Shown: positions 10,395-23,823, numbered from the stretch's first letter. The stretch is 64,000 nt of DNA from Larix kaempferi (GCA_027924585.1 BSBM01000050.1:2976001-3040000); one strand, 5' to 3'. Notes: generated from the letters alone by a model not told the origin. Numbers and translations: made by a program.

Positions 10395-11010
10395 TTGCAC
10401 ATGATACTGATTCAACCCCCCTCTCAATATGACTTGGGGTTCAACACTTCTGACCCTTTTGCACAATCTGGTACATTTTTTGAAAACAATTCTCGACAAT
10501 GGGGTTCTTTTATCCCATGGAAGACATACCCTACTCAACAATTCCAAAATCAATCTTGGCAACAAGGTTGGAGAGGAAACACATATGGAAATGTTCCCTC
10601 ACAACAATTCTTTACCCCTTATACTACTTACCCTTTGTATCCCGCACCTCTACCACAAAATTATCCTCTGATGCAGGACCATTCACCAAATGCATCCTCC
10701 CCAAACCATCTTTTCTCAACCTCAACAACTACAATTTCCCACCAATCAACCTCTTCCTCCCCATCCGACACAATTACCAGCTCAACCCATTGATAACCCA
10801 AATAATATAACTCATCTCATTTTTAACACCGAGTTGCAAATATTTCCAACCTACATGATTACCCCTCTACCTTTACATGATATACATATTAGGTATAGGA
10901 AGGTTCTCAATAAAAAAACCCCACATTTGTCATTAAAGAAGACCATTATGAGGAGGAAACTCCCATTAAAACATCCAATGATAACCATCTTGAAGATGTG
11001 ATTGTTCCAC
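10395..11010 (+). pseudogene. gag C-terminal region of Ty3/gypsy (Athila-like) element
   Basis: Overlapping frames encode a Pro/Gln/Ser/Asn-rich protein (10395-10793, continuing in another frame at 10690-11001 with QPQQLQFPTNQPLPPHPTQL). This low-complexity linker before the protease is typical of Athila-like gag-pol. A frameshift near 10700 separates the parts. It shows no capsid core or zinc knuckle, so the N-terminal gag is missing; the join with the upstream LTR-like DNA is near 10428. Confidence 0.55.
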
Positions 11011-11039
11011 CATCACAAACATTACCACGTTCACATTCT

Positions 11040-11790
11040 AAGCAACCACAGGTACCTAAGAATCCTCCATACCTGGAGAAACTTGCCATAGAGAAACCAC
11101 TAAGTCACTCATAATTTGATTTGGAATCTGAATTATGAAATGTTTGTGTAAAAATTCCCTTATTATAAGCTATAAAGGATGTACCTATTTATGCAAAAAC
11201 AATTAGGGAATTATGTATGAAGAACCCATGCAGAAAACGAAAAGATCATCCCACTATTCATGTTGTAGGTCAATTATCTGAGCTCATATCTGAAAATCAT
11301 GTGAAGTATATTGATCCTTGGAACCCCATGGTTACCATTTATATTAACAATACTCCCATAGAAAACATATTAATTAAACTAGGTGCCGCAATTAATATCA
11401 TGAATATTCCAACCATGGAATTTTTACAATTGGATTACCTTAGTCCCATCTACGTTAGAACTAGAAGATAGATCCAAAATCCTACCAATTGGAGTACTAG
11501 ATGATGTCACAGTCACCTTAGCTTCATGGAAATAACTTGTTTATTTTTTAGTGATCCAACCAAATACTTCTATGCATGGTCATCATGTGATATTAGGTAG
11601 ACTATGGCTAGCTACAACTGATGCCTTCATTGATTGTAGATCTGGGGAGATGATAACCTCTAATGGGATAACCATAAAGAAACTTGTCTTTATCCACCCA
11701 CACAATCTGCCGTTGAACAACCTTTGTGGTTATAATATCCATATGGTGATGGAGATATTGTGCAACCCATCTTAACAATCAAACAATCTA
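11040..11790 (+). pseudogene. Aspartic protease region of Ty3/gypsy element
   Basis: Frame 11217-11471 contains KRKDHPTIHVVGQLSELI and then the retropepsin region 'IENILIKLGAAINIMNIPTM', where the catalytic Asp of the usual D-L/S/T-G-A motif is replaced by Lys. After a frameshift near 11470, 11551-11775 carries the C-terminal retropepsin motif (HHVILGRLWLATTDAFIDCR). Loss of the active-site Asp and several stops show it is dead. Confidence 0.75.
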
Positions 11791-12035
11791 AGGGACTATA
11801 AGAACAAACTAAAGACAATGTAATGAACCAATTCCTCTCTTCTACTGATTGCATTGAATATCCTGAATCATTTGCTGAGTATGAGCATGGATTTAGTAGA
11901 TATTTTCTAGAAAAAAAGTGACCCAAAATCCTTGTCATCATTAGTGGTATAAACCATTAGTGGGAGTTCAGGCTCTTATAATAGTCCTATTGAAATTAGT
12001 CAAGGAAAGTTTTTACACATCAATTCCAATATAGA

Positions 12036-12980
12036 CCAAGATGAATGAGAACATTTGATCAATGTATTGAAATACCGATTTGGTGCATTTGCATGGGATT
12101 ATTAGGGCATGTGTAGCATTCATCCTGATACATCCATCCATCATATTTATAGATAGGAAAATTTTAAGCTTGTTAGACATCCCCATCGTCGAATGAACCT
12201 TGCTTTGAAAGATATTATTGTGAAAGAGGAAGTGCAGAAATTACTGAATGTCGATTTTAAATATATTATCTCTGAAATCAAGTGGATTTCCTCAGTTGTG
12301 ATTGTACCAAAGAAAAATGGTAAGTGGAGAATTTGCATAGACTTTAGAGATATAAATAAAGCAACACAAAAGGATTATTTTCCACTTCCATTTATAGATA
12401 GGGTATTAGACACATTGTCGGGAAAAAAATAATTTTCAATTCTTGATGGGTTAAGCAGGTATAATCATATTCAAATTGCACCGGAATATCAAGATAAAAC
12501 CACCTTTACTTTCCCATGAGGGACATATTCATATAATGTTTTACCTTTTGGCTTATGTAATGCCCTTGCCACGTTTCAACAAGCTATTTTGGGTATTTTT
12601 GCTGATTTGATTCATGATTGTGTAGAAGTTTACATGGATGAATTTATAGTTTATAGTGATACTTTTCAGGGAGCCCTTGATAACCTAGAGAAAGTTTTGA
12701 TTAGATGCCGAGAGATTAACCTTGCTTTGATCCATGAAAAATATAAAATTATTTCGAAAGAAGGTATAGTTCTCGGCCACCATATTTCTTCTGCAGGTAT
12801 CATAGTGGACCTAGATAATATTGAAGTCATCACCCATCTTTCAGTACCACAGTCATAGAAAGAGGTAAGAAGCTTCTTAGGCCATGCCAACTATTAAAAA
12901 ATATTTATTGAAAATTGCACTAGAATAGTCGCACTGTTATTTCTTATTCGCTAAGGATGTTGATTTCTTCTAGGACTCTC
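12036..12980 (+). pseudogene. Reverse transcriptase region of Ty3/gypsy element
   Basis: RT motifs in order: RRMNLALKDIIVKEEVQKLL, VVIVPKKNGKWRICIDFRDI, SILDGLSRYNHIQIA, VLPFGLCNALATFQQAIL, then the catalytic box at 12631-12642, where YMDD is YMDE. Next come ISKEGIVLGHHISSAG and a broken SFLGHANY. In-frame stops fall near 12430, 12520 and 12857. The frame is cut at 12980 by a solo LTR and resumes at 14432. DNA polymerase activity is lost twice over, by the stops and by the Asp-to-Glu change. Confidence 0.85.
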
Positions 12981-14431
12981 TGTAATGTCCCCATCTTGAC
13001 CCAATTGCATTAATATTGTAAATGATGTAAATATTGTTATTTAGTCATGGTGAGGAGCTCAAGGCCAAGGCCCCACCATTGATTTATCATTCTATGTATC
13101 GGCAATTAGAATAGATGCATATGGTTCTTGTGCTAGCCGTGCACAACGTAAATTCGGACATCATGTAAATATGCAATTTTAATGAAAAACCCACAACCAG
13201 CTATGCAATGCAACAAAGAGATGGGGCATGATCTTACAAGGAATAGGGAGGGAAAATAACCAAACCCTTGAGCCATGGATTCAATCCATGTGTCAATGAG
13301 AAAACCCATGAGATCCCAACTACCCATTTTGGCTTATGCCCCAATCATTAAATTCTTCCAAGAGTTGGTTGAGGCAGTTAATGCCTTGGGAATGATGAGG
13401 TATGGCAGCCAATTTCGGGTATGGGCAAGCCATCAATCTGGGAATTCGATTTTTTTTTCTTGCAAGGTAAGAAATCACCCACGTTTTGCCTTCCCAAGCC
13501 ATTATGAACCACGGTCTTTCCTCTCTCACGCAGCCTGGGGCAAACTGGGGTTTTTCCTTCACGTTTTCACCATTTCTCTACATTCTTCCATGCCTGGGAA
13601 CTCATTTTTGGTTAGCACAGTGGCTGGGAGAAGAGAACCACGATTTTCTGGGGTTATAGAGGCCATTTCTGCCCATGAAATGCTCATGGACATTTTTCTG
13701 AAAACGATTATGCTCCTGGGGTTGTTTTCCCATTTTCCAATTTTCGTTTTGGGCTTTCCCATGTTTTTCTGAACTGGTTGAAATCCCATCATTGGGCATC
13801 CTACTGCAAAAACGCCCAGCACTTGCATTTCTGGCTGTTATGTCCCTCCCTGTTTAGTTTGAACCTGTGAGCAGGAGATTCAAGAGTGGAAGAGGACATA
13901 TTTGGCTTGATGAGCCCAATGAAGTATCCATAGCTCAATGGTTGAGCCACTAACCTAGTAATTGACCTCTGTCCATCTCTTAGCAGCCTGAGAAACCCCA
14001 CTGCTGATTGGTTTGGCTGATTCTGGTGTATCTTTGGCTATGTGAGAGCCTGCTTTCCCCTTTTCCTTGTGGAGATCATGCCCAGCTCGGGGGTGGCAGT
14101 GGTGCTGAGAGATTGAGGAGCACACTGGCCTACGGTTGGGTGGAACGTTGCAGAAGCATAGCTGGTTGTTCAGGGACTACTTGGTTTAAGATAAGTATTC
14201 TCATTTGCTAATTTGATATTGCTTAATTGATGAATGACATGAAAATCTAGAATGTATGATGGATGTGTAATGGAATTAAATTCTATTGTGTTTTCAAGAT
14301 TTTATGCATTTGCATATCTCCATCTACAATTTATATGAATGCTTATTTGATTAAGTATGGGACTAGATGTCCAGTATTATTGTTAGTGTCCTCTCCATAG
14401 CCTTGTAGGATAGGAGGGACATTACACTCTC
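12976..14431 (+). mobile_element. Solo LTR with perfect 5-bp target-site duplication (CTCTC)
   Basis: The inserted sequence 12981-14426 (1446 bp) starts TGTAATGTCCC and ends GGGACATTACA, an 11-bp inverted terminal match with TG...CA ends. CTCTC flanks both sides (12976-12980, 14427-14431). Removing it restores the gypsy RNase H frame exactly, which proves insertion. Interior ORFs (13275-13772 and minus-strand ones) have no domain. An inverted relative lies at 54050-55338. Confidence 0.9.
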
Positions 14432-14985
14432 AGTGCCAAACTACCTTTGACACTTTAAAGGAGAAACTAACTATAACACCGATTCTTAGGGGAGCTAATT
14501 GGTCCATTCCATTCCACATTTATATTGATGCTTCATATTCTTCCTTAGGATATGTCTTAGGATAGAGAGAGAATCGATTTTCTTATCTTATTTACTTCAT
14601 TGGCAGGAATTTAAAACCCAGCGAATTTAACTACATTGTCACTTAAAAGGAATTTCTAGTCATTGTGCATTTTATAAACAAATTTAGACACTACATAACT
14701 GGTTATGGATTTCTTATTCATAAGGATCATTCCACCATTATGTTTTTTATGAATAAACCCATTACTAATGCTAGGATCACTAGATGGTTACTTTTATTAC
14801 ATGAATTTAATATCACTATTGTATATAGGCCAGAAAGAGAGAATTTGGTAGCATATTTTCTCTCTAGGATTAATAATAGAGGTGATGATAGTCATGTGAT
14901 TAATAGTTTTATTGATGAATATTTGTTGATGTATCCACTAACACTCCATGGTTTGCAGATATATCAAATTATTTAGCTATAGGGA
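14432..14985 (+). pseudogene. RNase H region of Ty3/gypsy element
   Basis: Continuation of the RT frame after the solo LTR: FDTLKEKLTITPILRGANWS, then IYIDASYSSLGYVLG (first catalytic Asp retained), and 14665-14976 with HFINKFRHYITGYGFLIHKD, ITRWLLLLHEFNITIVYRPE and a decayed 'NLVAYFLSR' where the last catalytic Asp (VADxLSR) has become Tyr. Stops occur near 14560 and 14645. Confidence 0.82.
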
Positions 14986-15039
14986 AATTACCACAAAATA
15001 TTCCATCTAGAGAGAAGTGGAGGATTTTTTAGTTAAGTG

Positions 15040-16285
15040 TCAACTATTCCTGGATTAGAGGCGATCTTTTCAATACCACACCAAATTTGATCATTAAAAT
15101 ATGTGTACAGGAAGATGAAATGTATGACATCTTACAAGCCTGCCATGATGGGCCTTGTGGAGGTCACTTTTTTGACAAGAGAACCGCTTACAAAGTGCTG
15201 CACTTGGGATACTATTGACCAACTCTCTTCAAGGATGACATAAGGTATGTTCAAAGTTGTGATAGTTGCCAACAGATAGGGAGACCAACACAATTTGATG
15301 AAATTGCACTACAACCTCAGGTATTAATCAAACCTTTTGAAAATTGGCCATTGGATTTCGTAGTACTAATTTCTCCTATGTCACAAAAGAAAAAGTATAT
15401 ACTGGTTTGTAAAGATTACAACACTAAGTGAGTAGAAGCAAAATATTTATATCAAGCTATTGAAAAATCAGTTATTTATTTTTTGTTTGAAGATATTTTT
15501 ACTTGTTTTAGTTTCCCTCAAGAAATCATGACAGATCAGGGTGCCCAGTTTACATCAAGGTTGGTGAAATCCATTACCAAGCAATATCAAATAAAGCATT
15601 GTAAGTCTTCTATGTATCATCCTTAGGATAATGGACAAGTGGAGTCCACAAAAAAGGTGTTGGAGGCTATTCTAACCAAAATTATTCAACTACATCATAA
15701 AGGTTGGGTAGATAAGCTTCCAGAGGCACTTTGGGCCTATAGGACTACATGGAGAAACACTACAGGGCACACACCTTCTGAGATCGTGTATGGTAAGCAA
15801 GTGCTACTTGCTATTGATTTCTAGGTAAGGAATTTCAGAACCGTAATGTAGTTGGCTTTAGATTTGAAAAAATCTCAAAAGCAAAGAGTGGTGCAATTAA
15901 ACCAGTTGGATGAAATCCAACAGGGTGCCATCCAATGTACTATTCTAGTTCAAGATCAAAGAGCAAGATGGCATAATAAGTTCAGTAATAAAAAACATTT
16001 TCATCCACATGATTGGGATTTACTTTTTTATTCTAGATTTTTTTTAAAGGTAAGCTCACTACTAGGTGGTTTAACCTTATAGAGTGGATAATTTTTTCGA
16101 GAATGGTTCAGTCAAAATCAAAACAATTGATGACAATCAAGTTTCTTTTGTGGTAAATGGGCAGAGATTGAAAGTGTATCATAAGCCCATTTCTAGGGAA
16201 TAATTTGTCCATAACATGTTGCAGCAGCTAAAATTGGAGCTAGTAAGTGGGGAGGATTCTTCCCCCACTTTTGCACCTTCTTGAG
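15040..16285 (+). pseudogene. Integrase region and pol 3' end of Ty3/gypsy element
   Basis: The zinc-binding HHCC region runs from about 15110 (ILQACHDGPCGGHF to CDSCQQIGRP). The DDE core follows with PLDFVVLISP, EIMTDQGAQFTS and NGQVESTKKVLEAILTK, and the acceptor region contains LPEALWAYRTTWRNTTGHTP (15639-15824). Single stops break it at about 15217, 15432, 15625 and 15823. The end reads VNGQRLKVYHKPIS at about 16155-16200. No LTR can be tied to this element on the right, and no env-like ORF is recognised after it. Confidence 0.83.
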
Positions 16286-19200
16286 TTTTATGCCATAAAA
16301 GTTTCTTGTTGTACATATGTAAATATTTTCATTTAAAAATTATTTTAAATAAGGCAAATTATGACAGTTTTGTTTGGAATTTTGTATAGGAACTATTTTC
16401 AATGAAGCTGAGAAGGCACCTTCATCGATGGAAAGCATACTTAGGGAAGTATATAATAATATTCTTTCTCAAAACCTTGAAATTTTTGTTAGTCACATTA
16501 CTTCCTTAAAGTTTTTTTCAACTTATTTCTACTTTTTATTTTAAAATTGTTCGTTGATAAAAGCTTAGGTAAATTTTCAAAAGAAGCAGAATGTGAAAGA
16601 AGTGAAATTAATTATTAATTCCAAACTACTTTACTCATAATTTATTTGAGTATTATTTTTAGTTTTCTTGGAGATTTCTCTTTTCCTTATTTACCCAATA
16701 TTTCCGATTATTAATAATAATAGCTGCTCACAGCCTAATTATTAAAATTTATTATGGGAATTAACTAACATTTGAAGGTCTATGTAATGAGACTTATAGA
16801 AAACTTGTACATTATAGTCTCAATACAAAAGCTTGTCATCCAAGTACCTTTATTAAGACCAACAAAAGAGTTAAAGTATTTATGCCTATGTAGGAACAGT
16901 ATTATAATCTTACATGAAGACAATGATGTAGGGACTTTAGGCATTTTTCAATCATTCTCTAGTTTCCATGTCCACTTTACAATAAATCAACTTATCCATA
17001 TTATGTATTTTAATTGGCTAACTCATGAGCATTTTTAACCTAAGGACCTTACATAGGTACTTAAAAATTACCCTCGAATAGGTATCATCCCACGCCTATA
17101 AGAGGCTTTCCAGATCTTCTCCCCCATCCATCCATTGTGAGAAACAATATCTCTAATACAAATATAAAAGGATGGGGAAAATGGGACCATAGCATCTAGT
17201 GTAAAATGAGTTTAAGAAAGTTAACCAGCCGAGCCTCTATGGACGCATGCTAGAAGTGGGTACCGACTTGGAGTACCACTAGGAAAACTCATCAGGGCTA
17301 TGGATGCTTACTGCAATTGGGACATTCATCCTAGAGAGTGTAATCTAAAGTCATTTAAAAAATGTATCATCTCGTTCCCTTAAGGGGATTTCTAAAATTG
17401 CTCCTCCATTCACTAATTATATATTTAATCTATAAAGTTTAAACTAGGGAGGAACATGAGACTATATATTTTAGAGTAAAATTAGGGTATAAGAGGCTAC
17501 CTCATTGAGGATATGGAGTCCTGTTGGTAGAGGGTACTATCTTGTGACACCAAGAAATGACCAAACCTAAAAACATTTGTCCTTATGAATCATTATGACT
17601 TATGGTGTTATGTCAAGAAGAAACATATGTTGACATGGATAAAAGTTAAATGAAATCCATTACATTACAGCTAGAGAATGGATTTAAATTGACCTTCATA
17701 TCTTACCATTTATTTCATATCATATATAATAAGTAGCTATCTTAGAAGTGGGACTCGTGATCATATAAATTTAGTAAGACTTCAGGGGGTTGGACAAGGG
17801 TGACTGGTTTTCTATTGGTTGACATCTATTGAGACCACTTATACTCTCATGTTTTCTTTGTATAAGGAAAAGAGATAGAAATCCCCTATCTTAAATCCAA
17901 ATGAATCCCTGAGCATAATAATGTTGAACAATTTATGAATCTTGTATAAATAACCAAATAGGGTCTCTTCCATAGTACATAAATGCGACATTGTTCTAAA
18001 AACATTCATGTAGGCTAGATGCTTGAGTGACTGAGATCAAATATATAGAAAGAAGATCTTATTAGTTGAACTATTCAAAATTAAAATAATTTGTAAATTC
18101 TTGTACCAATGGGTACATGAAAATAAAATAGTGCATTTCTGCTAACTTTGCTATTAAATAATATGAATACACCTAAATTTATTATTTTAAAGTCTTCAAA
18201 TGATTGACATAGTATTGCATGCACTATATATTTTTGAGTAATTTCTTGTCTATATTTTATGAGAATAAATTTTAATGACCTTCTTTGTAGGTGACTAGGC
18301 TTCATGACTAGCAGAAGTAATTTGATATTCATTGACTCAATGCCTACATATCTCTAACATATTTATAGCTTTTTGTTCACGAAAAATAAAAAGGGAGACA
18401 TAGAGTTCCTCCGTTCTTACAGAGCTTGGGACTCAATTGTTTGGCTACCTAATCCTTGCTCATTGTTTTCATTGCAGCTAAATTTCTCTAGCTTAACACA
18501 GTGGTCTATTCCAATACATGAACTACTCTTGGAACCATTATTTATATTGGATCCTGCACACCTCATTGGTAAGAGGGACCTCCAACATTTCCACAGTTTT
18601 AAAATTTTCATATTTTCCAGGTTTTCCAAATTTTCTAGGAAAAGCATTAGATCTTCCAAGCAATATTTCAGTTCAGTACAATGAATTTGATTATTAGAAA
18701 GCACTTGTATACCTTTGGCAACATTGAGTTATCTTACAACAAAGTTTCAACATCTTCAGTTGAGTTTTCTAGGCCTCAATTTCACAGGTACCAGAACTGG
18801 TACTGCAAATCCTGTAGGTGTGGATTTGATTTTGTTGGAACCAATACCAGTACCAAAAGTCATGAAGATGCAAATTTGGGAATTTTCAATCATTTCCAAC
18901 AGTACCAGTTTTAACTTTCAGACCTTTTCATGCTTGATATGGGTCCATCCTTCAAGAAATTTCTAGACTTGTACCAATTTGCACCTGCTCAACAAATGCA
19001 CATAATGTAGGTAAAGACAAAGGTAAGATCCTCTTAAATTGTGATTCAATTTATTAAAGACAAGGTAATAATTTGAATAATACCAATTTCCTCTTAAGTC
19101 CCAAATACACTATTCGAAGTTGATTATTACATACTTTATTTTATATTTTCAGGCCTAATATTTTAGCAAACTCCCATTATTATTATTTTATTTTATAAAC

Positions 19201-19495
19201 TAACATTCTAAATTAATTATTTTTTTACAAAAATCAAAATTCACTCATTATTATTCCATTTCTTACTACCATTACCTATACTTAGAAACATGTTCATTTT
19301 TAACCTCATTGTATCATTATTATATGATATGTGTTTTTTTACACATGCTACATATTAAATTATCAGATCATAAGTCATAATCATTATTCATGCTCTTAAG
19401 CCTTATGATGTGACAATCTACCACTCGTCATGATTCTTCTAATAAGTGGGCATCCCAAAAATTTAAATTATTAAACATGCAGGTGCCTTCCTATA
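16286..19495. other. Anonymous AT-rich DNA after gypsy pol
   Basis: No coding frame I can support. It may contain the decayed 3' non-coding region and LTR of the preceding gypsy element, but I see no terminal repeat pair. Short frames at 16772-17038, 18373-18684 and 18681-18966 lack domains. A purine-rich run (ggatggggaaaatggga) sits near 17172. Confidence 0.4.
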
Positions 19496-19686
19496 CAAGC
19501 AATCACCTCCATATGACCCTATTTCCATTTCAACTATGTTTTCATCGTTTCTCCCATTTCTTCTCTACACAATGATCAAACCCTAACCTTCCAAGCAATC
19601 ACCTCCATATGACCCTATTTCCATTTCAACTATGTTTTCATCGTTTCTCCCATTTCTTCTCTACACAATGATCAAACCCTAACCTT
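19496..19686. repeat. 96-bp tandem duplication, two nearly identical copies
   Basis: Copy 1 is 19496-19591 and copy 2 is 19592-19686. They appear identical apart from the last bases, so the duplication is recent relative to its surroundings. Non-coding. Confidence 0.9.
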
Positions 19687-20232
19687 ACATTGCTCTTGTT
19701 GTCATCAATTTGCCAATATGGTTGTTGATAGGCATGAGCCAGTCTCCTTGCTTGGCCTTGAACACCTGTATCAGTACCAGGACTATCAAGAACTGTTTCG
19801 AGTAGTAGTGTGGGGTGATCTCTTTTTTGAGTTCCAGGGCCATGATGATGAAGTTACTCTTAGGTTTTCCCTAGGGTTTGACAGTAAGAAGGATCACCTT
19901 CATACATGTACATTTGAAGTCTCCATGGCTTTGATTTACTAGGCTATTATAAAATTTCCTTGTATAGGAGACCGCTAGATTAAGAACGAATGCATGAAAC
20001 ATGAGACATGCAACAATTTCTTCAAAGATGAATTCCGAGATGCAGATGACTCAAAAGGGTTTGCCGAGTAAGGTTGAATACTGAATGGATAAAGCCCCGC
20101 ACCATTATTCAAAAATTTGTTTCTTGCGAAGGACGATATGCTATTGTTTATCCTTACCACCTTCACATTCTTCTGCATTTTGATTCAATGTTATCTTTGA
20201 ATTTTCCTTATTATTTTGGAGGAGTCTAGATA

Positions 20233-21335
20233 GAATGACTGCTCAAGCTAGAAAAAATACCCAAAATCCTCATCACAACCTCTATCATCATGCTTTAGAG
20301 AAAATCCTTGTAATGAATGAGTTGAACAAGAGAGGAGAAGCTTGGGAAAACTTCTTAAAACAACTCGCCAATCCACAGTCAGTAGATAGAGCACCAAGCT
20401 GAACACAAACCTTTGCTGATAGGGAGACTTAGGATTTCCGTGAACCAACAATTCAAATTCATGTCCAGAGTACTTAAACACTAGTCATAAATATTGATGA
20501 TTCTCCTAGAGTTGATGAAGACCTCGGCTCTAGTGTAGCCGAGGAATTCATCATTAAACCTTGATAGACTAAATGAAAGAGCCACTCTCAGAAAACTAAA
20601 GAAACCCTTGCTCCTAGATCGATTGTGCCTAGACCGATAGTTTGAAGAGTCACTCGAAGTATAACAAGAAATTAGTTTATGAATAATCCAGTTCGATCTG
20701 CTTCTAAACAAATATCTAGAACATTTGTGATCTATTTTAATGAAGAAGAGAAGGTTACTGACGGTTTTTCAGAACTTGCAGCAGAAATAAGGGAACACCC
20801 AAAATATCTTCCTAAGCGGCAGAAAAAGTCTGATCCTATGGTTATAGATTTAGATGAAGAGTATGAAAGTGACCCTCAGTACAAACCATATGCTTGTAAT
20901 CTTAAATCTGATGGTATCCCTCAACCTGATGCCACACCCTTAGAAGATTTGACCACACACGAAATTTCTTCTAACTCGGATGTTATCAGTAAACTTCAGA
21001 AGAAAAATGAAGAGTTAGAAGTACAATTACAAGAATATATTGTTATGTATGGGTATGTCAAGGCTGATAATGAAGTCTTGAAAATTCAGAATTCCTATAT
21101 ATTGAATAGGGTTAATCAACTGGATCAGCAGAATAAAAAGTTGTATCATATGGCATGAAAATTATGTAAGGAGACTAGAACACATCTTTCCCTTAATAGA
21201 TGTTTGAAGAGGCAATTGAGAGAGGTAGAAAGAGGGAAAAACCATGGTTTGAACATCCTTATCAGTCAACAGGACTGTGAGTGGGGTTACTGCAACTCTA
21301 ATTTTGACCAAAATCCTTTGCGTGAGGACATGTAA
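20233..21335 (+). pseudogene. Orphan coiled-coil frame, unknown
   Basis: A single frame can be read from about 20233 (TAQARKNTQNPHHNLYHHAL) with scattered stops near 20400, 20430 and 20640, and is fully open from 20679 to 21158 (159 codons). The open part has an acidic N half and a long helix with heptad character (KLQKKNEELEVQLQEYIVMY, then VNQLDQQNKKLYHMA). After a stop at 21156 it continues RCLKRQLREVERGKNHGLNI to about 21335. It may be a structural, plant-specific or retroelement accessory protein; no catalytic motif is visible. Confidence 0.4.
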
Positions 21336-21360
21336 ACATATCGGTATGAGGGAGATGATG

Positions 21361-23394
21361 ACTCTCCATTTTGATCATTTTTGACATCATTCAGAGGCCA
21401 ATTAATGCATACCTATTATGCCTACATTACCTTTCTTATGTGTTAACTATTCCTTTCATGGTCTATATTTTCAATCAATCAAGTCTGATCACTCATCCTC
21501 AGTTAATATGAGGTAAATGGAATTTATTTTAATTGTTTCTAATGTTTTTGATGTCTTTTAATATTTAAAATGATCTTTACTCACTAGAAAAATCCATTCC
21601 ATTACTTGTGCCAGTGATATTTTCCAACATCAGTTTTGGTATTAGTTATAGTGCTGCATCATTGTTTTGGATGGTTGCGGCTTGTTTGAAAAGAATCCAC
21701 TATATGAGGTTTTATTCTAAAAGGACCTGGTTTCATGTTCCAGATATTGTGCCTAGACTTCTTCAAGGAGGCCCAAATCCTTGGTCAACCTCCATGGTTA
21801 AAGCTCTCTATGTGGCAGTGTTATTCAAGAACGAGATCTTCTATTTTCACATGGATTCCTTATATTCATACATTTATGTCATGAAGATAAGGCTACTCGA
21901 TAGCTCTCTTGCTGATTCACATTCCAGATCCAATCATTGTGGAGGAGATTGTGACTTGTTTCTATTCTTGTCACACGATTGTCATTTTTGAGGGATTCGA
22001 TCCTGTCTTCTAAAGCGTTCTAATTTTTATACAAGACCATTCCTATTTGTAAATTTGGTAAGTCGATATCAGAGTTTTGAATTAGATTGAGTTGGAACAT
22101 TAAAGCACAAGCTATACTCTTTGATATGATGTTGATGTAAAGCCTATACTAATTATGAGTTAATGGAAATCTAAACTCTGGAGATTTTGTTCATCAGTCC
22201 CTTTGATATAGCTTAGTTAAGGCTTGCTCACCATGAGGTAAGGGCCCACCTGTTGGGGAAGTGAAGTATTCTTTCTCTTTCATTTTGTTTTAGTTTCATT
22301 TTGTTGCAGATCTGAGGTCTACCTATCCATATTAGCACTCTCTGTTTACACTAGCATTCTATTTTCCAATCACCTACATCTAGTTTTATCTCAGGTACAG
22401 GAATTCCACATGTATAAAATGGTAGTTTACCCTTTCTGATTTGAATGAAAGTCCTATAGCAACATATTTGAGTTAGATCGATCTTCGCAGTGGTTAATTC
22501 TTGGGTTGTTTCACGATACACAGAGCATCAATAGACTGGTTACTTTTATGAATGCATTCTTGGTTTGAAACAGTAGATAGGATTGAGCATTATCATTTTA
22601 GCTTGCATTTATTTTGATTAGAAATAATGAATGGAATTTGACTTAGATTGATTTGCATCCAAATCTAAATTTTGGTTTTCGTAGTACATAGGGTTTCATG
22701 ATATTTTCAATCTTTTGAAATCAATACTATTTCGGTACTCTGTTTTCAGTACTTTATTTTTCACATGTGTTGAATAGCTAGTCAAGATAGGGACTGGAAT
22801 TAGATTAAAACTTAGAATCCATTATTTCCTTCAAGTGTAGAAGTAGTTCATTTTGTGAAAGAAAAATATTTTATTCAATTTCTTTATAGAATTAGAGTTT
22901 ACATTTGAATCTATCTAGAATCTAGTTTGAGTACTTATGTGTTAAGTAAACTCTTGATTCCAACAAGTTATTTAATTCAGTGTTTGGTATGTTGCATCTT
23001 TAAAGTCTTAAGATCTATCTCTATTAGTTGAAAAGGACATTATGTTTTTCATCATTTATTAACTCATCCATACAGAAATCAAAGTTAGGATTTATCTTAG
23101 AACACACAAGAGCTTCTTCTTTAAGGGAGAATGAAAGACTATGTTTTGATATTGAAATTGCAACGAAGGATTCAAACCTTAGATCTAGACTACGCATTCT
23201 AGCAATTACAGAGTTTAGAATATTGTAGACATTGGTAGACTCTAGGATAAAACAAGAGCACCCAAATTTACCTTTGCAATTGATTAAGTACTGTCATAAT
23301 TATTTAGATATTTTATTAAGTTTTGGCCTTTTCATTAAGTTAGTTTCCTTAAGATCTTACTGCACTTAATGATTTTCTGTGTGAATAATTTTCT
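21361..23394. other. Anonymous DNA
   Basis: A frame at 21608-21991 (127 codons) is open but has no recognisable domain and unusual composition. The rest is AT-rich with no repeat or gene I can name. Confidence 0.35.
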
Positions 23395-23522
23395 AGCATT
23401 AGTTACTGAACTTTTTTTTGTGTGCTTGAATTCTATTTACATTTCATTCTTTGAGTTTAGCATTAGTTCCTGAACTTATTTTTGTGTGCTTGAATTCTAT
23501 TTACATTTCATTCTTTGAGTTC
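23395..23522. repeat. 64-bp tandem duplication
   Basis: Two copies starting 'agcattagttnctgaactt', at 23395 and 23459, with few differences. Confidence 0.88.
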
Positions 23523-23823
23523 ATTGGCATTAAGACATCATTTTATATATTATTATTCTGTGATAATAGCAATAGATTGATCATTAGGAGATTGCATTAG
23601 AGTGGTTTACCTACACATACTATGTTTACAACTCAGAATTTCACAAATATTATGTTTACTTAAGGTTTATTATTAAAACATATAATTAACTTGAAAAATA
23701 TGACAATTGGAATAGAGCATGAGTCAAATTCCATTGTTTAAAAGTGAATATGGTTTAATTTTATGGATGAATATTTTGGATTGGTATGTATTTTGATTTA
23801 TCCTCACCTCCTATATCACGTCA

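Larger units (their letters stand above)
8419..10427 (+). repeat. Probable LTR-like region following polypurine tract
   Basis: About 2 kb of non-coding DNA between the polypurine tract and the next element's gag. It ends in 'ttcaacccccctctca' (about 10412), the sort of sequence that closes many plant copia LTRs. It carries two local repeat clusters (9504-9673 and 10028-10257). No second copy of this LTR is in the window, so the boundaries are inferred. Confidence 0.4.

Noticed and set aside
13275-13772. 165-codon ORF, and the corresponding 54523-55008 ORF
   Set aside because: Both lie inside solo LTRs of the same family in mismatched frames; no domain and the frames are not conserved between the copies.
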